Notes under the pieces: model-generated | Told to the model about the DNA's origin: nothing | Database searches by the model: none | Seen by the model: only the letters and a program-made list of their open reading frames with translations | Position numbers and translations under genes: made by a program | Part shown: one piece after another, positions 8,201 to 17,600 of the stretch | Layout of the letters: each line of letters begins with the position of its first letter | Position numbering within the stretch: the first letter of the stretch is position 1 | Source of the DNA: Hyalella azteca | Taxonomy: Eukaryota > Arthropoda > Malacostraca > Amphipoda > Hyalellidae | DNA: 64,000 nucleotides | Direction: 5' to 3' | NCBI RefSeq assembly: GCF_000764305.2 | Contig: NW_025931721.1 | Coordinates: 22,321 to 86,320, forward strand

Positions 8201-9122
8201 CACATTATACACCACTTATACCACACATTATAGACCACATATACACCACATATACCACAGTAACGTGGGTCTGTCCATGCTGATCTTCGGCTTCCTGGTG
8301 CTGTTCGGGTCGCTGATTTACTGCGTGTTTGTCTGTTGACTGCTGGTGTTACACCTGTATAATTTATACAGTATCATCACACTATACACCACATTATACA
8401 CGACTTATACCCCAGGTACGTGGGTCTGTCCATGCTGATCTTCGGCTTCCTGGTGTTGTTCGGGTCGCTGATCTACTGCGTGTTTGTGTGCCGGGAGGTC
8501 GAGCGACTGCGGCCCCCGCCTGGCGAGCTCTACTGGACCAACCATTGGTCCAAGACTGTACACGTGCCTGAGATACATTACAGTAATAATCAGGCGAGTG
8601 ATTAGTTAATTAATTAGTTATGTGATGTATCTCTAGCTGAGATACACTACAGTAATAATCAGGTGAGTCATTAGTTAATTAATTAGTTATGTGATGTATC
8701 TCTAGCTGAGATACACTACAGTAATAATCAGGTGAGTTATTAGTTAATTAATTAGTTGTATTTTGTAGCTCTAACTGAGATACGCTACAGCAACAACCAG
8801 GTTATCACTCGGTTCTATGTAACGTACATGTCATTTAAGTCGCCACCAGGCAATAAGTCCAGCAGCTATCTCAATCAATCGTCAGTTATAGAAAGATCGG
8901 GTTCCAAAGGCCGGATCCCGCGTGAATCAAGTCACGAAAAGTTCAAGAATCGGCACAGGCCATGGGCCTATTTCTTCAGTGCCCACACTTTTATTCCTAA
9001 CACGGTTAAACATCCTGCAGAACCGCCCTGCAGACTACCGAGGCTCGGAGTTCTCCTACAAGACGGAGCCCTCCAGAGCCACGGCCGGCAACCGCACCAA
9101 CAGCTCCGTCACGCGCTACTGA
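4583..9122 (+). CDS. Six-exon gene for an Arg/Asp-rich two-pass membrane protein, family not recognised
   Basis: Exons are 4583-5296, 5979-6166, 7267-7392, 8077-8175, 8416-8593 and 9021-9122. Their phases (0, 2, 2, 2, 0) join without a break into 468 residues. Residues 1-238 are a disordered, highly charged N-terminus full of DRSLDRLDRRD-type repeats. Residues 302-342 contain a conserved-looking VKTKTTANGKLVMETMTA segment and CCPN. Residues about 344-368 and 378-402 are two hydrophobic membrane segments separated only by the short loop YDPPFVWY. A tail follows with ELYWTNHWSKTVHVPEIHY and a Ser/Thr-rich end. The start codon has a good context (AACGATGG). All introns are GT-AG except the GC donor at 8594. 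I do not recognise the family; it looks like a two-pass membrane protein with both long ends on the same side. GC-rich codons contrast with the AT-rich introns, supporting real coding. Confidence 0.85.
5590..5978 (+). repeat. 42-bp minisatellite containing the exon-2 splice acceptor
   Basis: About nine units, most of them near 42 bp, each containing CCCCCAGGTGTAYCTRTCCC. The true acceptor of exon 2 (CCCCCCAG|GTGTACCTGC at 5979) is the last unit. The array therefore repeats both the polypyrimidine-AG acceptor and the first nine coding bases. The open frames on both strands here come from the repeat. Confidence 0.9.
5979..6166 (+). CDS. Gene 1 exon 2
   Basis: Codes for VYLHPGTAGGRGGSDRGDSD and a stretch ending FPRPQSQM plus two bases of Arg/Ser. 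It is GC-rich and Gly/Arg/Asp-rich. The acceptor is phase 0 and the donor phase 2 (GATGAG|GTGTGT). Only the first of three identical donor copies keeps frame with exon 3, because the unit of the donor repeat is 37 bp. Confidence 0.8.
6140..6250 (+). repeat. 37-bp x 3 repeat of the exon-2 donor
   Basis: Three consecutive identical 37-bp units (6140-6176, 6177-6213, 6214-6250), each containing CCCAGATGAGGTGTGTGGGG. This is the last 27 bases of exon 2 plus the first 10 of the intron. Three equivalent GT donors result, and use of the second or third shifts the frame. Confidence 0.95.
6251..6840. other. Gene 1 intron 2, first part
   Basis: A degenerate Ttg/GAGAGAAAAGGTAGTTGAGAG minisatellite occupies about 6278-6380. 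The rest is unremarkable intron sequence with no conserved coding. Confidence 0.6.
6890..7266 (+). repeat. ~75-bp tandem repeat ending in the exon-3 acceptor
   Basis: Four units share GAATTATTGTAATGACACAA, then TTATTTCCGTTAG, then either CCAGTACACGTACCG or TACCGGGCAG. The true exon-3 boundary (TTGCAG|TCAGTACACGTACCGGTCAG) is the 3'-most unit. The exon's first 20 bases are thus present in degraded form at about 6968 and 7115 inside the intron. Confidence 0.85.
7267..7392 (+). CDS. Gene 1 exon 3
   Basis: Codes for QYTYRSGRHGSDVVSVKTKT through METMTAPHPCCPNT, with split Ser/Arg codons at both ends (phase 2 in, phase 2 out). GC-rich codons. The acceptor is TTACCGGTTGCAG and the donor is ACCAG|GTCTCT. 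The CysCysProAsn motif sits just before the first membrane segment. Confidence 0.85.
7523..7728. mobile_element. CACTC-end MITE copy in intron 3
   Basis: Contains the family core GTGGGTCATCCTGACCCAGT (about 7583-7602), the GGCGTATCAGTGCTG block and the right inner repeat TGTCACTATTTGGACAATA. It is non-coding. Confidence 0.8.
7783..8036. repeat. 12/24-bp minisatellite CACCATTTGATG/CACCATTTAATG
   Basis: A short tandem array with higher-order 60-bp periodicity (two identical 60-base blocks at about 7842-7961). It is open in several frames on both strands, which explains the His/Leu/Met and Trp/Cys/Ile open frames. It sits about 40 bp before exon 4. Confidence 0.95.
8077..8175 (+). CDS. Gene 1 exon 4: first membrane segment
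   Basis: Codes for (R)SCCCLMVLLNLGLLLITLG and FVVVLQLYDPPFV. This is a membrane helix headed by three Cys, likely palmitoylation sites by analogy with juxtamembrane Cys clusters. Phase 2 on both sides; acceptor GATGCAG, donor TGTG|GTGAGT. Confidence 0.85.
8261..8337 (+). pseudogene. Truncated duplicate of gene 1 exon 5
   Basis: 77 bp nearly identical to the start of exon 5 (8416 onward), preceded by a matching acceptor (TATACCACAG). It has TAAC in place of GTAC at the junction and runs into TGA directly after the membrane-segment sequence. If spliced in, it would end the protein after TM2. The surrounding intron has TACACCACA repeats that were probably duplicated with it. Confidence 0.85.
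8416..8593 (+). CDS. Gene 1 exon 5: second membrane segment and conserved tail
   Basis: Codes for YVGLSMLIFGFLVLFGSLIY and CVFVCREVERLRPPPGELYW, then TNHWSKTVHVPEIHYSNNQ. The acceptor TACCCCAG|GTACG completes Trp in phase 2. The donor at 8594 is GCGAGT, a GC-AG intron. Without that splice the frame ends three codons later (ASD stop), giving a 438-residue isoform. Confidence 0.85.
8569..8801 (+). repeat. 69-bp x 4 repeat of the exon-5 donor
   Basis: Four units contain GAGATACAYTACAGTAATAA and TCAG followed by a donor. The first, at the exon edge, has GCGAGT. The second and third have the canonical GTGAGT. The fourth has GTTATC and GC-richer codons (CGC TAC AGC AAC AAC). The EIHYSNNQ codons are thus repeated into the intron. 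Confidence 0.9.
9021..9122 (+). CDS. Gene 1 exon 6: C-terminus
   Basis: Codes for NRPADYRGSEFSYKTEPSRA and TAGNRTNSSVTRY, then stop. Acceptor ATCCTGCAG, phase 0. It is Ser/Thr/Arg-rich with N-glycosylation-like NRT and NSS, though the side of the membrane is unknown. Confidence 0.75.
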   Translation, partial: NRPADYRGSEFSYKTEPSRATAGNRTNSSVTRY

Positions 9123-9127
9123 GACCC

Positions 9128-9470
9128 CAGCCAGTGTTGCCATATGGCGGCACGTCCCTCTGTTGCCATATGGCGTCACGTTCCCTAAGTTGCCATATGG
9201 CGGCACGTTCCCTCTGTTGTCATATGGTGGCACATTCCCTCTGTTGTCATATGGTGGCACGTCCCTCTGTTGCCATATGGCGGCACGTCCCTCTGTTGCC
9301 ATATGGCGGCACGTTCCCTAAGTTGCCATATGTCGACACGTTCCCTCTGTTGCCATATGGCGGTACGTGACACTGTTGCCATATGATGGCACGTCCCTCT
9401 GTTGCTATTTGGCGGCTCGTCCCCTCTGTTGCCATATGGCGGTCCATCCCTCTGTAGCCATACGCCAAAC
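9128..9470. repeat. 27-29-bp minisatellite in the 3' UTR of gene 1
   Basis: About 12 units of GTTGCCATATGGCGGCACGT plus CCCTCT begin within ten bases of the stop codon. Each unit has a palindromic CATATG. The Trp/Gln/Arg-rich open frames on the minus strand are artefacts of this repeat. Confidence 0.95.
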
Positions 9471-11546
9471 CTCTTGCCAGCTTGCAAGTTGTAAAGTTTG
9501 GCTTCACAAAATGATCTGAAACACGATGAAAAAACTATTCGAATCGCGTTTAAAACTTGATTCTACGTCGGGATGTAATGGTTTGAAGAAAAGCGTCACT
9601 AAAATATTGTTTGAAACAAATATTTGCGTCGCAGAAGGCGGATCAACCATGATGTTTTGTGCTAGTATATTTTTTTATTGGTTTCATTGAGTAAGGATGA
9701 TTAGATTTATATTTTTATTCATGCGCTGTATATATCGTGAAATAATATCAGAAAACATTGTCTGAATTAGTGCAGTTGCATATCGTTTTCACGTTATAAT
9801 CTGAATCGTCTCATTGAGTGTCAGTTGAACATGTATTGTTAGGATATTATTGAAGCTATTCATTAAAACCTGATTCATTGTTATGCAGTCAATTTTATAC
9901 TTTAAATTGACTCATGTCAGTTGCTTTTATTCCGATTGAGTGATTGCTCTCATTTACCAAAATAAACCATATGTTAAAATATTTTACTGAAAGATGAGTC
10001 CGAGTTAAGCAATTTAATTTAAGTGTGCAATTTTGTTCTTAACTTCTTTATTTTAACATGACTGCTATCAATGTTGCTATATTCTGCACTGCGGCAATAT
10101 TGTAATGCAATCATTAACCTTATCTTAAAATTTTTAACATTACAATATCAAGCTTTGTGATCAATCCGTGCCATATTGTTTCCAGCAACTCTGTATAATA
10201 TACAAGAAGGTATTAAATATTACTTTAACATTGAAATTATAAGTGACATTCTAATGTGCTGAATAAAATTTGGCTTTGTAATTCAGTGTTTCAGTTCTCC
10301 ATTACTCATGAAAATGAATGGGTCAAGAAATGATCGAAAATAATGGGTCAAACAATTTATTGATTTCTGATCCGTTTTTTTCCACTAGCGATTTAGGGGA
10401 GTGAATATTTTTAATAATCTCTAAAAATATATTATAGGTGAGAGTTATATTTATAGCGACATTCATTCAGGTAATTTAATATCAATTAGAATAATTGAGC
10501 GAAGGTTGCTCGGCCGTCATAAATGAGAAGCGTACCAACTGAATGAATGGGCGATCTTTGTTCACATTTACATTCAAGGCAGAGCCAAAAAATATGCACA
10601 GATTTTTTATTTTTCCTAGAAATGTACAATGAAGGTCCTATTGAACATTGATGAGCCTCATTATTGAATATTCAATGCTATTTAATATTGAAGACTCTCA
10701 TCGTACAATAAGGATCCTATTGAATATTTCATGAGGCGTAAATCGTTTGCAACTTCATCGCAATTCAAACGTAATATACTTTTGATACTGATGAAAATAT
10801 GGGTAATAGTAATTTTTCCATATATATGCATCATTTCATATAGTGAATGACTTGAGTCAAAATTTTAGTGTGTGCGAGCAATACTCATACATATATGACG
10901 TTAAAACGAACCTTTGATAATATGAATAAAATTGATGTACAAGAATCTACAAGATTTTTAAGCAACGCTTAAATAAATTCGAACTAAAATGATTGACTAA
11001 TGGTTCCATAATCTTGCGATATTACAATTTTGGCTAAAAACTTGTGCCAGAGCATGGCCCAAAAAGGTCAATGTAGTGAGGTTGACGCGCACGGTCCGCA
11101 ATATCGGAATCTTGGAAATGTTTCCACCCACCTTACTTGTCGATGTATACGTAATTTATTTTTACAATTATTACAACTATTAGCGATCACAAAACAAATG
11201 GTTCATATATCTCCAGGTACAATTTGTTTTACCAAATGACTGACAGTGAGCTGTTACTGAAATCTTCTGGACACAAGGGAAATTGCGTGAAAAAATAAAA
11301 ATTGAGAAATCTATCATACTTTCTGAAATGATAAAAATATTTTTATCAAAAACTATAAGTGAGTGTCAATTGGAGACTTGGCTAAATTGAAACATGAATG
11401 AAAAGTCTTTCCATATTGTTGCGAAATTCCCTCTGATTTCGGCATTTGGCAACACCGGAAAAATGGCTGCAAATGATCAGTGGATTTGAAGATAGCTTGG
11501 CTAGATTATTACGTTTTCGCGTGCCTATTAGACAATATCCTCCAAG
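9471..11546. other. Spacer between gene 1 and RAD23
   Basis: AT-rich. AATAAA-like signals near 9960 and 10262 could serve gene 1 transcripts. A weak inverted arrangement of AGGATCCTATTGAATATT-like sequence occurs at about 10630-10730. The last 150 bases before 11547 are presumably the RAD23 promoter and 5' UTR; a CCAAGATGG start context is visible. Confidence 0.45.
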
Positions 11547-11615
11547 ATGGTGCTTTTAACATTAAAAAACCTTCAACAACAAACTTTTCAAGTGGAAATA
11601 GACTTAACTGCTTCG
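11547..11615 (+). CDS. Rad23: RAD23 exon 1: start of UBL domain
   Basis: [20 protein letters not shown] then TAS, 23 codons, phase 0, donor TCG|GTAAGT. It aligns with the first two UBL strands of animal RAD23. Confidence 0.95.
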
Positions 11616-14600
11616 GTAAGTAATAACTAAAGATATTTATTATAAACGTACGACTATCAATTAGGAAAGTCATGACTTGTCATGGTCGTGTCACTGGTGT
11701 CGGTTCTGTCAACAAATGATTGATATGAATTCACCGGCACTATGATCTGAGCGGCATTTAGATTTTTAAAGCAGGAATTTATTAAATTTTGCAGCAATTG
11801 GAAGATTTGGTTAAGACACGAGTTTATTTTTATTTTAATTATGAGTTCATTTTAGTTTGGGAGTTAATTTCGAACAGTTATTAGTTAACCTAGTTATCAT
11901 AGGCTAATTATTTACAATTGCTATTTTTATTTCAAGAATAGAGATGAGAAAATTATAAATAATTATAGAGGCATTTTATTGCATAATGATGCTGTAATGT
12001 ACCCACGGTTGGCAGTCCCTCTAGGTACCAGAATCTTTACCCTGGCCCAGTGTGGAATTCTAGAGGGGTATTAAATTAACCAGTACACATAGCATATTGG
12101 AAAGCAGGACCTGAATGCTTGGAAAGGCCAGGAACTTTACACTTTCAGTCAATTATGTACCTACAATAATTGTACACATCCTATCAGGATGGAATTCTAA
12201 TTTTGAAGGTTCATATATTATTTCGATCCACCAAGACCACTTTTTCTATCCAACATTGTTATTTGAGGCAAAAAATGAACTTCTTATTCTTAAAGGCATA
12301 AAATACATAGGCTAACTTGCTCAGTTTCTATAAAGTACCTAACCACTTGGAAGTTTTATGCCTGCACCTTTCACTCAACAATTAAACTTAGACTTATATA
12401 AAGTATTAGTTAGTTAAAAGTTTGTCTCTTAAGTTGACCGCAATGAACTAAACTTCATTATGTAATCATTAGGCAGGGATTTCCATCATGCGACACTAAA
12501 CACGCAATTCAGAGTTCAGACGATCAGAACTACATCACATGTAAGCTATCGTGATACTGAATTGAATACCTAGCGGGATNNNNNNNNNNNNNNNNNNNNN
12601 NNNNNNNNNNNNNNNNNNNNNNNNNNNNNNNNNNNNNNNNNNNNNNNNNNNNNNNNNNNNNNNNNNNNNNNNNNNNNNNNNNNNNNNNNNNNGTCGGATA
12701 CGGAACGTACGGTAATCGTAAACTGCGGCTGTTATACATACGAAATGTAAACAGACGGTGTTCAGTGTTGCCATATGACTTTGGAGAAAATTTCTTCTAA
12801 AATAAAGACGGCCGGGATTGCGCGAACATGTGCGCGAAGATAATCAATTTTCATTACATTGCGCCAACTGTGCACAGCAATAGCTTAATAAAAGTGAAAA
12901 TGCGCGGGAAAATTCACCGAAAACATACATCATCCTGAGTGTGGCTGTAATGTACCCACGGTTGGCAGTCCCACTAGGTACCAGAATCTTTACCCTGCTA
13001 CTGCTAGCCTGCTAGGTTAATCCAGAGAATGTCTTCAAAGGAGTAGCTACCTAGAGGCTAGAGCCTAGAGGTAAGGTTCTTTTTCAGTTTTTTTGCCATG
13101 TATTCATAATAGGCTTATTTCATATAGCCTTATTACCCACCCAAATATCAATTGCAAAATTCATAGTGGTAAAGCAGAGTTTTTTAGACTCTCCCTCTAG
13201 TTCATTTTGAGTCCTAAAAGTAGACCAGCAAATTATCATGGATACCACTACCTCATACATAAGTATTTGGTTTAAATCTTGAGTAAATGAGGAAATTAAG
13301 AATGAACTGATACTAAAAAATCTTTGGTTTGTCCCTATGATTGCAATATGCTCTTGATCAACCCAACCAAATACCTACTAAATAGGCTACCTAGTACCAA
13401 GCAAGGCAAGCATGAGTATTATTTTGATTGGACAGATTGTGATGTCACTAGTGAAATTAGGAATCGAAGTAAAAATGTAGGTAATTATTTTCAATGTGAA
13501 TTCGTCACTTTTATAGCTATAGGCAGTATTTTGTTTATAAAGTTTTAATAAAATCATAATAGCATTTAACACATTGACTACAATTGCTTCATCTTGTACT
13601 ATTATTTTATTTTTTGTACTGTTTTTAAACAGGGTTGCCAGATGGTCATTTTTCTTGACAAATTCCGTGATTTAGTTTTTCTCAATTGTGGTGGCCAGCT
13701 AAAATTTATGATAGTGGTACTTCCTAATTAAATTTTAAATACTGCAAAAATAAAATGAATGGAATTTTTATAGTGGAAGTTGGAACCTACAAATAAACTA
13801 GTATATTGAGTTATCTGCCTTTTTTGGCCTTTTTTGTTCTCAGATTTGGCCAATTTTAGTCAACCTGAATTATGTGCCACTACGTTCTGGAGAAATACAT
13901 TTCGTGGTAGGCATATGTATCACTTTGTAGTCAACGTGTTATGGGGAGCGTCTTGCTGAAATTTTATCTTGGCTATTTATAGATGGATCTTTTGAAATTT
14001 GGTAGAGTAAACGCACCATATTGCAACATTATTGGTAATTCTGATACTTCTAAACTTTTTTCCTTTTTATTAAGCTTGGTCTTAGTTCCATGCATTCGAA
14101 AAAAATAGAAGAAAAAAGTATGTTTTTTCTGTGCTGCTTGTGTTTACTGTTTGTGCAGTCTCTTGTTTCCTGCGTTCTGATTGGTTCTCAAATCATGTGA
14201 CTTGGTCATGTGAATTGAGTACCAATTACGTGAGCTCAGTCAGCGAGCTCAGTGGCAGTGGACAACTTTTTTATCTGCAGTGACAGTGTTCCATCTTTAG
14301 CATGCAATTTCTACATCACCATGCCTGGAAAGTGTAAATTTCATGACTTGTGGTTAAGAATAGAAGCTTATCATGACTGGCTTGCTCACCATCCAAAGCA
14401 TGAATGTATGGTGATATCATGTACATTGTATTTGAAAGACTTTGATGTGTCAAATATGGGTGAAGCAGCTTTGAAGAGCCATGCCAAAGGCAGCAAACAC
14501 ACTAAGTTAGCTAAGCAACACAATGAAGAGAGAAGCAAAGTGCAGTCACACATTTCTGATTTGTGGTCCTCTGTGTCTGCCTGCTCTATGCATTTACACA

Positions 14601-17600
14601 TTTGCAATTTATCAACTGAAGGAGATGATAGAATATGCACGGTTAGTCTTTCAGTCATGCTAAACCCGTCTTCTATGAGTCTTTGAAAATTATATTGATG
14701 GTCATGGAGAGTCATGGAAAAGTCACGGAATTTTTTTTCTAAATATTGGTACGAACCCTGTCTGATACATTTACTGTAATCAGTGTTATTTGTATTTGTT
14801 ATAAGGTATAATATGAATCCATCTTGAAAAGTCTGGCATATGATTTTCTCCCATGCCGCTACATTTTCCAAGATCTCCCTCAATCCGTAGGCTGCTAATC
14901 TGGCATTGGCAGAACTACAATTTCTGGCCTATTTTATTGTGATTTTTTTTTCCAGACAAACAATTTTTCAAAATTCCTAAAGCCTTCATTAGAAGACTTT
15001 TCTTGTGCATGCCACACATTGATAGTGATCATGTGGCACTATTACACATTATCATGGCTGCTTAGCTCTGCCACATCTTATTGCTATTTGCTTATTCAAA
15101 TTGAAATATTTTAGTTGGAAAATTATGAAAAAACCTAGCTTAATAAATTGTGCTCTTGCCTTGCATGCTTTGTGCTTTGGTGTTTGACTAATTTGTATGC
15201 TACATGTAAGTTTTAGGATTTGGTCATTGATATTCATGATTTAATTTTCCAGGTGAAGGAGCTAAAAGAAAAAATAGAGAAGGACAGAGGCAAAGACTAT
15301 CCTGCCATAGGACAAAAGCTCATCTATGCAGGTAAGAAAGTCTCTTAAAACACAGCTGAGAGGCTGAGGCACAAATTTAACCCTGGCTTTTATTGTCATG
15401 TCTTTAGTGCTATCTTGGCTTCCAACATTAATGCTTTGCCTTCAGTTCATTTGTTATCCTCCATCTGGGCTCAAATATTGCCTGAAATAAAAAATTTCAA
15501 ATTTACTGGTACATCATTTGAACTGACAGCTATTTATTTATTTTTTTATTTTTTAGGTATTTTATTTATTTTTGCAATATTGACATATTGCAGCTCTGTC
15601 AAAATTTCTATCCTTTAGGTTTAAACTTGATTCACATGATTAATTGGCCTTGAACAAACATCAACCTTGGTGATGAATTGGACAAGTATGTATAATATAA
15701 ATGTAAAGTAACTCATCTTCAATAACTAGGCTTAATTCTCAGTTGAGGCACAGAAGATAATCAGAAACTAAGCCTCAATGGGAATAATCTTCACTTTTAT
15801 TTTTCCATTACTAGAATCACAAGTTCTCAAAATATTTACAGACTCTTTTATCTTGTATAGATTATTTAAATTCTACATTTATCCTTGAAATAATAACATT
15901 TCACACGAGAGTTCAAGAAATTTCTCCAATATGTCATTATTTGTGTGAAGGGAGTAGGTATGTTTTATCATATTGTGGCTCTGTGGGTGGTAGTCTAGTA
16001 GTATTTTTTGAAAGATGAGTCTGGTTGCCAAAATAAATTTCAAATAGGTACCGGTAGTTAACTAGTTGGTATCATTCTACTCTCTAAATAGACTATAATT
16101 TGTGGAATACAAGGCTTGTTTAAACTCTTGTTAATATGGTGTTTTACATAAACACACTTTGTGTCTATCATATAAATCTTGCTTGAAACTTGTTCAAAAT
16201 ATTCAAATGGAATAAATTTTAAATTATGTACAATACCCTAGTACAAAGCTTATTTGTGTTGATTTCTGGCACCAGGGAAAATTCTTCAAGATGACAACAA
16301 ATTAGAATCATACAGCATGGACATAAACAAGTTCCTGGTCATAATGGTGACCAAGCCTAAGACCAGCACCCCACCTGAATCATCAGCAGACTCAGCCTCT
16401 GACACTGCTGTCGTGAGTATTTATTATAGCTAAATATTGTCCTGCAGGCATCATAATGTCTATTTGAATATCATAGCTTTAGCCAAGGTTGATTGATGAT
16501 TATTCTTGTTGGACTTCATAGGTACAGATGTACATGCACTTGAAATTATTATTGTAATGTTCCAAATTATAGAATTTGACAGGAGCTAAGAAACGATATG
16601 GGTTCAATATGATGAATTGTCTGTGTTGGTACTATTTATTAGTACATGTGATCTTGTATATCCCCTGTCCAAGTGTGCCAATTGACACTTTATTATGCCT
16701 AATAAAGACAGAAAGTAGATGAAAGTCATCAGAAGAAACTTGAATGAAATGCATACAAGGCTCTCCCACTGCTGAAACAATATTAATAGATCAAAATTTT
16801 TGGATCATCTTCATTTCCCTTACTTCAGGTAGCACACTTTTTCTATAAACCTCATTTGGGAACTAAAATTATCCATATTAATTGAATTAATTTGACACAA
16901 TTGTGAAAAATAAGGCAGCTATTAGTATTTTAGCAATTTACATATGTACAAATTTTTGTATTATAGACTGAATCAAGTGAGAGCACGAGCAGTACTACAT
17001 CTACAACCACATCTTCATCCAGCTCCACCACAGACACCACCACATCTACCAGCACCACCACTACCACCACCAGCAGTGCGGCTGGAGCTGAGGGAGCAGC
17101 AGCACCCACAGCAGCTTCTGCAGCCAGCAACGCTGAGAGCTTCTTAGTCATGGGGGAAGAGTTCAATAAGATGGTTGAAAATATCATGGAGATGGGCTAT
17201 GAGAGAAGAGAGGTGATTCAATATATAAATTACGCCTTCATAAGGTATTTGTTATTCCAGTTGTATTCTAATGTATGAAAGCTAACCTTTCAGAATCTTC
17301 ATATATTTCATTATGTCACAAGCAGGTTTGCCAAAATGTGCCCAAGCAATTTTGGAAACTCATTACTATCATCCATAATAATAATAATAATAATTTTAAT
17401 TAAATGAAAACCTCTTCAAACTAATATTCTATATAGAGGACAGGACTCCCATATTACTAATTTCAAAATATGGGGTCTTAGCTAACACCCCAGCTTACAC
17501 AGGTCTAGTGAGTACTGCATGTGAGCTTCAACAACCCTACACCGCAGTGCAGTACCTCGTGTATGACCCATTCATTACTCTGAGTGTACGTCTAAACTGA

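Noticed and set aside
9006..9507. Minus-strand Trp/Gln/Arg repeat frames after gene 1
   Set aside because: Artefacts of the GTTGCCATATGGCGGCACGT minisatellite.
14386..14883. Minus-strand 165-codon frame
   Set aside because: Overlaps the plus-strand zinc-finger-like fragment, has no recognisable domain and continues into transposon end sequence.
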